Below the pieces are notes generated by a model. That model did no database searches and had not been told where the DNA came from. It saw nothing but the letters and a program-made list of their open reading frames with translations. DNA of 64,000 nt from Aeromonas dhakensis (GTDB taxonomy: Bacteria > Pseudomonadota > Gammaproteobacteria > Enterobacterales > Aeromonadaceae). The translations under genes were made by a program, and so were the position numbers. Where the stretch lies: positions 62,001-126,000 of the forward strand of contig NZ_CDBH01000045.1 in NCBI RefSeq assembly GCF_000820305.1, read 5' to 3'. This document shows, in pieces, positions 61,626 through 64,000 of this stretch (the stretch's first letter is position 1; each line of letters begins with the position of its first letter).

Positions 61626-62381
61626 TCACCCGTGCGAGCAGACCGGGCAGTCGGGGCGCTTGGGCAGCTTCATCTCGCGAAAGGTGCCGCCAAGGCCGTC
61701 GATCATCAGCAGGCGGCCGCTGTAACTGCGGCCCATCCCTGCCAAGAGTTTGATGGCTTCGAGCGCCTGCAGGCTGCCCACCAGTCCCACCACAGGTGCC
61801 AGCACCCCAGCTTCGACGCAGGTGAGCGCCTGCTCGCCGAACAGGGCGCTGAGGCAGGCGTAGCAGGGTTCCCCCTCCTGCCAGGTGAAGCTGCAGACTT
61901 GTCCCTCCAGCCGGATGGCGGCGCCGCTGACCAGCGGCACGCCGTGCTGGCGGGCCTTTTGGTTGAGCAGGTTGCGAATGGCCAGGTTGTCGGTGCAATC
62001 CAATACCAGCTGGTGGTGTGGCAACAGGGCATCGAGCAGCGCCTCGTCGGCCACGGCGGCATGGGTCTCCACCTCAAGCCAGGGGTTGAGGGCGCGCAGG
62101 GAGTGGGCGGCGGAGTCCACCTTGTCGTGGCCGATGCGCTCATCGGTGTGCAGCACCTGGCGCTGCAGGTTGGAGAGCTCCACCTTGTCGAAATCGACCA
62201 GGGTGAGCCGGCCGACCCCGGCCACCGCCAGATACTGGCTGGCAGCGCAGCCAAGGCCGCCGGCGCCGATCACCAGCACGTGAGCCTGCTTGAGCGCCTC
62301 CTGCCCCTCGAAATCGAAAGATTTGAGGATGATCTGGCGGTTGTAGCGCAAGAGCTCGGCGTCGCTCAGGATCTCGTTCAC
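61626..62381 (-). CDS. moeB: Molybdopterin synthase adenylyltransferase MoeB
   Basis: 251 aa E1-like enzyme that adenylates the C-terminal glycine of Moa[22 protein letters not shown] binds ATP; zinc ligands are C-Y-A-C and a C-terminal [19 protein letters not shown] is conserved. Its ATG overlaps the moeA stop (shared bases 62378-62381). Confidence 0.95.
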   Translation of the reverse strand: MNEILSDAELLRYNRQIILKSFDFEGQEALKQAHVLVIGAGGLGCAASQYLAVAGVGRLTLVDFDKVELSNLQRQVLHTDERIGHDKVDSAAHSLRALNPWLEVETHAAVADEALLDALLPHHQLVLDCTDNLAIRNLLNQKARQHGVPLVSGAAIRLEGQVCSFTWQEGEPCYACLSALFGEQALTCVEAGVLAPVVGLVGSLQALEAIKLLAGMGRSYSGRLLMIDGLGGTFREMKLPKRPDCPVCSHG

Positions 62382-63604
62382 AGCAGCAATCCCCCGAACG
62401 GTTCGACGGTAACGGTTTCCCCTGCGACGACCCGGCCCCGCTCGCGCTCCAGGACGATGTAGCAGTTGGCCCGCGACAGGGAGCTGAACACGGCGGAGTC
62501 TTGCGAGCCGGTGCTGCGTACCTCCAGGCCGTTTGGCCCCTGAGTCAGGATGCCGCGCTGGAAGTCGAGCCGGCCCGGCGCCTTCTTGAGCGGCTCAGCG
62601 GCAATGGCGTGCAGCTGGAGCGGGCGCTCGAAACGCTGACCCGCCAGCTTGGCCAGCGCCGGTTGCACCAGCTGATCGAAGGTGACCATGGCCGAGACCG
62701 GGTTGCCCGGCAGGCCGAAAAACCAGGCGTGGGGCAGGCGACCGAAGGCAAACGGCTTGCCTGGCTTGATGGCCAGCTTCCAGAAGCCGATTTCGCCAAG
62801 CTCCTCCAGCAACTGCTTGGTGAAGTCTGCTTCCCCCACCGAGACGCCACCGGTGGTGATGAGGGCGTCGGCCTCGCGGTCGGCTTTCAGGAAGGCGGCG
62901 CGCAGCTGGGCCGGATCGTCTGGGATGATGCCAAGGTCGAGGCAATCGCAGCCCATGCGATCCAGCATGGCCCGCACGCCGTAGCGGTTGGAGTCGTAGA
63001 TGTCGCCGTGGGTGAGGGGAGTGCCGACCGGCTTGAGCTCATCGCCGGTACTGAAGATGGCCACTTTCAGCGGTCGGTGCACCGACACGGTGGCAATGCC
63101 TAGGGAGGCCAGCAGCGGCATCTCCCGGGCGGTGAGGCGAGTACCGGCAGCGAGCACGCTGGCGCCCTCGCGGATGTCTTCGCCGCGGCGGCGAATGTTC
63201 TGGCCGGGCACCGGCGTGGTCAGAAAGGTGATCCTGTCGCCGTCGGCCTGCGTTTCTTCCTGCATCACCACCGCATCCGTCCCGGCCGGCACCGGGGCGC
63301 CGGTCATGATGCGCACGCAGTGGCCGGCGAGCCACTCACCCTGGTAGGGCTGACCGGCGAAGGCTTTGCCCGCCATGATGAGGGGCGCGCCGCTGGCGAG
63401 ATCGGCCAGCCGCACCGCATAACCGTCCATGGCGGAGTTGTCGAACGGGGGCACGTTGAGGGGGGAGGCGATATCCGCGGCGAGTACCCGGCCAAGGGCC
63501 TGCGGCAAGGGCAACTGTTCGCTGTCGCAGCAGCCGTCAAGCTGTGCCAGCATGCCCTGCAGGGCGTCGCTCAGGGGGAGTAGTCCGCTGGTATCAAATC
63601 CCAT
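62378..63604 (-). CDS. moeA: Molybdopterin molybdenumtransferase MoeA
   Basis: 408 aa. It inserts molybdate into adenylated molybdopterin. Conserved [48 protein letters not shown] and [13 protein letters not shown]. It starts the moeA-moeB unit and is divergent from folE. Confidence 0.95.
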   Translation of the reverse strand: MGFDTSGLLPLSDALQGMLAQLDGCCDSEQLPLPQALGRVLAADIASPLNVPPFDNSAMDGYAVRLADLASGAPLIMAGKAFAGQPYQGEWLAGHCVRIMTGAPVPAGTDAVVMQEETQADGDRITFLTTPVPGQNIRRRGEDIREGASVLAAGTRLTAREMPLLASLGIATVSVHRPLKVAIFSTGDELKPVGTPLTHGDIYDSNRYGVRAMLDRMGCDCLDLGIIPDDPAQLRAAFLKADREADALITTGGVSVGEADFTKQLLEELGEIGFWKLAIKPGKPFAFGRLPHAWFFGLPGNPVSAMVTFDQLVQPALAKLAGQRFERPLQLHAIAAEPLKKAPGRLDFQRGILTQGPNGLEVRSTGSQDSAVFSSLSRANCYIVLERERGRVVAGETVTVEPFGGLLL

Positions 63605-63908
63605 GTCATGACCTCATTGTGTGATGGAGGGGGTGTGAAGGGCGGATTATCCCAAAAATCCATGCCGATGGGCAGGTTGCAGCAGGATAAAACCGTTTGG
63701 CTGTACAGATAGGCAGCGACCGGGCAGCGCGCCTCCCCCCGTATGGGTAGCGCCGGCGAAGTAAAAGCCGCCAGATTGGCATAAAGTCAGGGAACGGGCT
63801 TGAGTTAGCTTGAATTATGACAATAATCGCCGTCTACTATTGCGCCACAACCGAGTGCCGTCATAGCGAGGCGGCCATCATAGTCCCTGAGCGTGGGAGA
63901 GGAACAAG
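63605..63908. other. Divergent promoter region of moeA and folE
   Basis: 304 bases without a gene. TACTAT at 63835-63840 resembles a -10 for folE, with TTGAAT at 63810-63815 as a distant -35. GATAAT on the minus strand near 63645 could serve moeA. GCCTCCCCCCGTATGGG near 63730 recalls the end of a Moco RNA, but the rest of that motif is absent. Confidence 0.35.
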
Positions 63909-64000
63909 ATGACGAGCTTAAGTCGGGAAGCCCTGTTGGTCAGGGCCGCCCTCGAGGCCGAGGGCCTCGAAACACCTCTGGTGGCCAATACCCTGGACGG
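63909..64000 (+). CDS. folE: GTP cyclohydrolase I FolE, 5' part
   Basis: The first 30 codons are in the window, cut by its right edge. MTSLSREALLVRAALEAEG followed by LETPL matches the N-terminus of E. coli FolE ([21 protein letters not shown] in pattern). The enzyme starts tetrahydrofolate synthesis from GTP. The ribosome site GAGGAA stands about 6 bases before the ATG. Confidence 0.8.
   Translation, partial: MTSLSREALLVRAALEAEGLETPLVANTLD

Noticed and set aside
63725..63755. Sequence resembling the end of a Moco RNA motif (GCCTCCCCCCGTATGGG)
   Set aside because: The opening ACTCC segment and central stems are missing, and the downstream plus-strand gene is folE, not a Moco gene.
1..64000. 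CRISPR arrays, insertion sequences, integrons and prophage structural genes
   Set aside because: I saw no regularly spaced repeats, transposase, integrase or phage morphogenesis motifs; the two Bor genes alone do not make a prophage.

Overview
This 64-kb window is chromosomal DNA of a gammaproteobacterium, most likely an Aeromonas species. The GC content is high, and the gene order combines E. coli-type blocks (ynjFDCBA; yafD, mltD, gloB, yafS, rnhA, dnaQ; fadE, gmhA, yafJ) with Vibrio/Aeromonas-type features (narQ-narP beside napFDAGHBC, FIST protein with hybrid kinase, REC-DUF3369-HD-GYP). Identification is from protein motifs read by eye; no search was run. I saw no insertion sequence, integrase, CRISPR array or rRNA.

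Layout. 0.1-7.0 kb: a minus-strand ynj-type operon (CDP-alcohol transferase, complete ABC importer, membrane-anchored flavin disulfide oxidoreductase, AhpD-like protein). 7.0-9.1 kb: DUF1499 protein, an exported MsrA-fold protein without its catalytic cysteine, PpiC and a small membrane protein. 9.6-15.3 kb: tamA-tamB. 15.4-15.6 kb: two tandem tRNA-Tyr genes. 15.7-24.6 kb: raiA with a CRP site, a GGDEF/EAL protein, slt, a GalR/GalS-like repressor, a candidate CRP-activated small RNA, yeeZ and yciA. 24.7-31.4 kb: yafD, mltD, gloB, yafS, rnhA, dnaQ and a TIGR03503-type protein. 31.4-37.3 kb: HD-GYP response regulator, fadE with a FadR site, gmhA and yafJ. 37.6-42.4 kb: LuxU-like Hpt protein, ybhK, FIST protein and hybrid kinase, a likely nitric-oxide phosphorelay.

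42.6-63.6 kb is an anaerobic nitrate and molybdenum supercluster. It contains narP-narQ (nitrate sensing), moaA behind a Moco riboswitch, napFDAGHBC (periplasmic nitrate reductase, a Mo enzyme), moaBCDE (molybdopterin synthesis), modABC (molybdate import) and moeA-moeB (Mo insertion and MoaD activation). folE begins at the right edge. Sensing, metal uptake, cofactor synthesis and the enzyme that uses the cofactor therefore sit together.

The supercluster is interrupted at 58.8-61.6 kb by an accessory islet between an alpha/beta hydrolase gene and moeB. It carries a plasmid-type actin-like ParM, an unusually long ParR-like partner, and two tandem Bor/Iss-family lipoproteins like the lysogenic-conversion gene of phage lambda. 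This is the most unusual part of the window. Other points of interest are a decayed duplicate of the napD 3' end in front of napA, the MsrA pseudoenzyme and the candidate small RNA.
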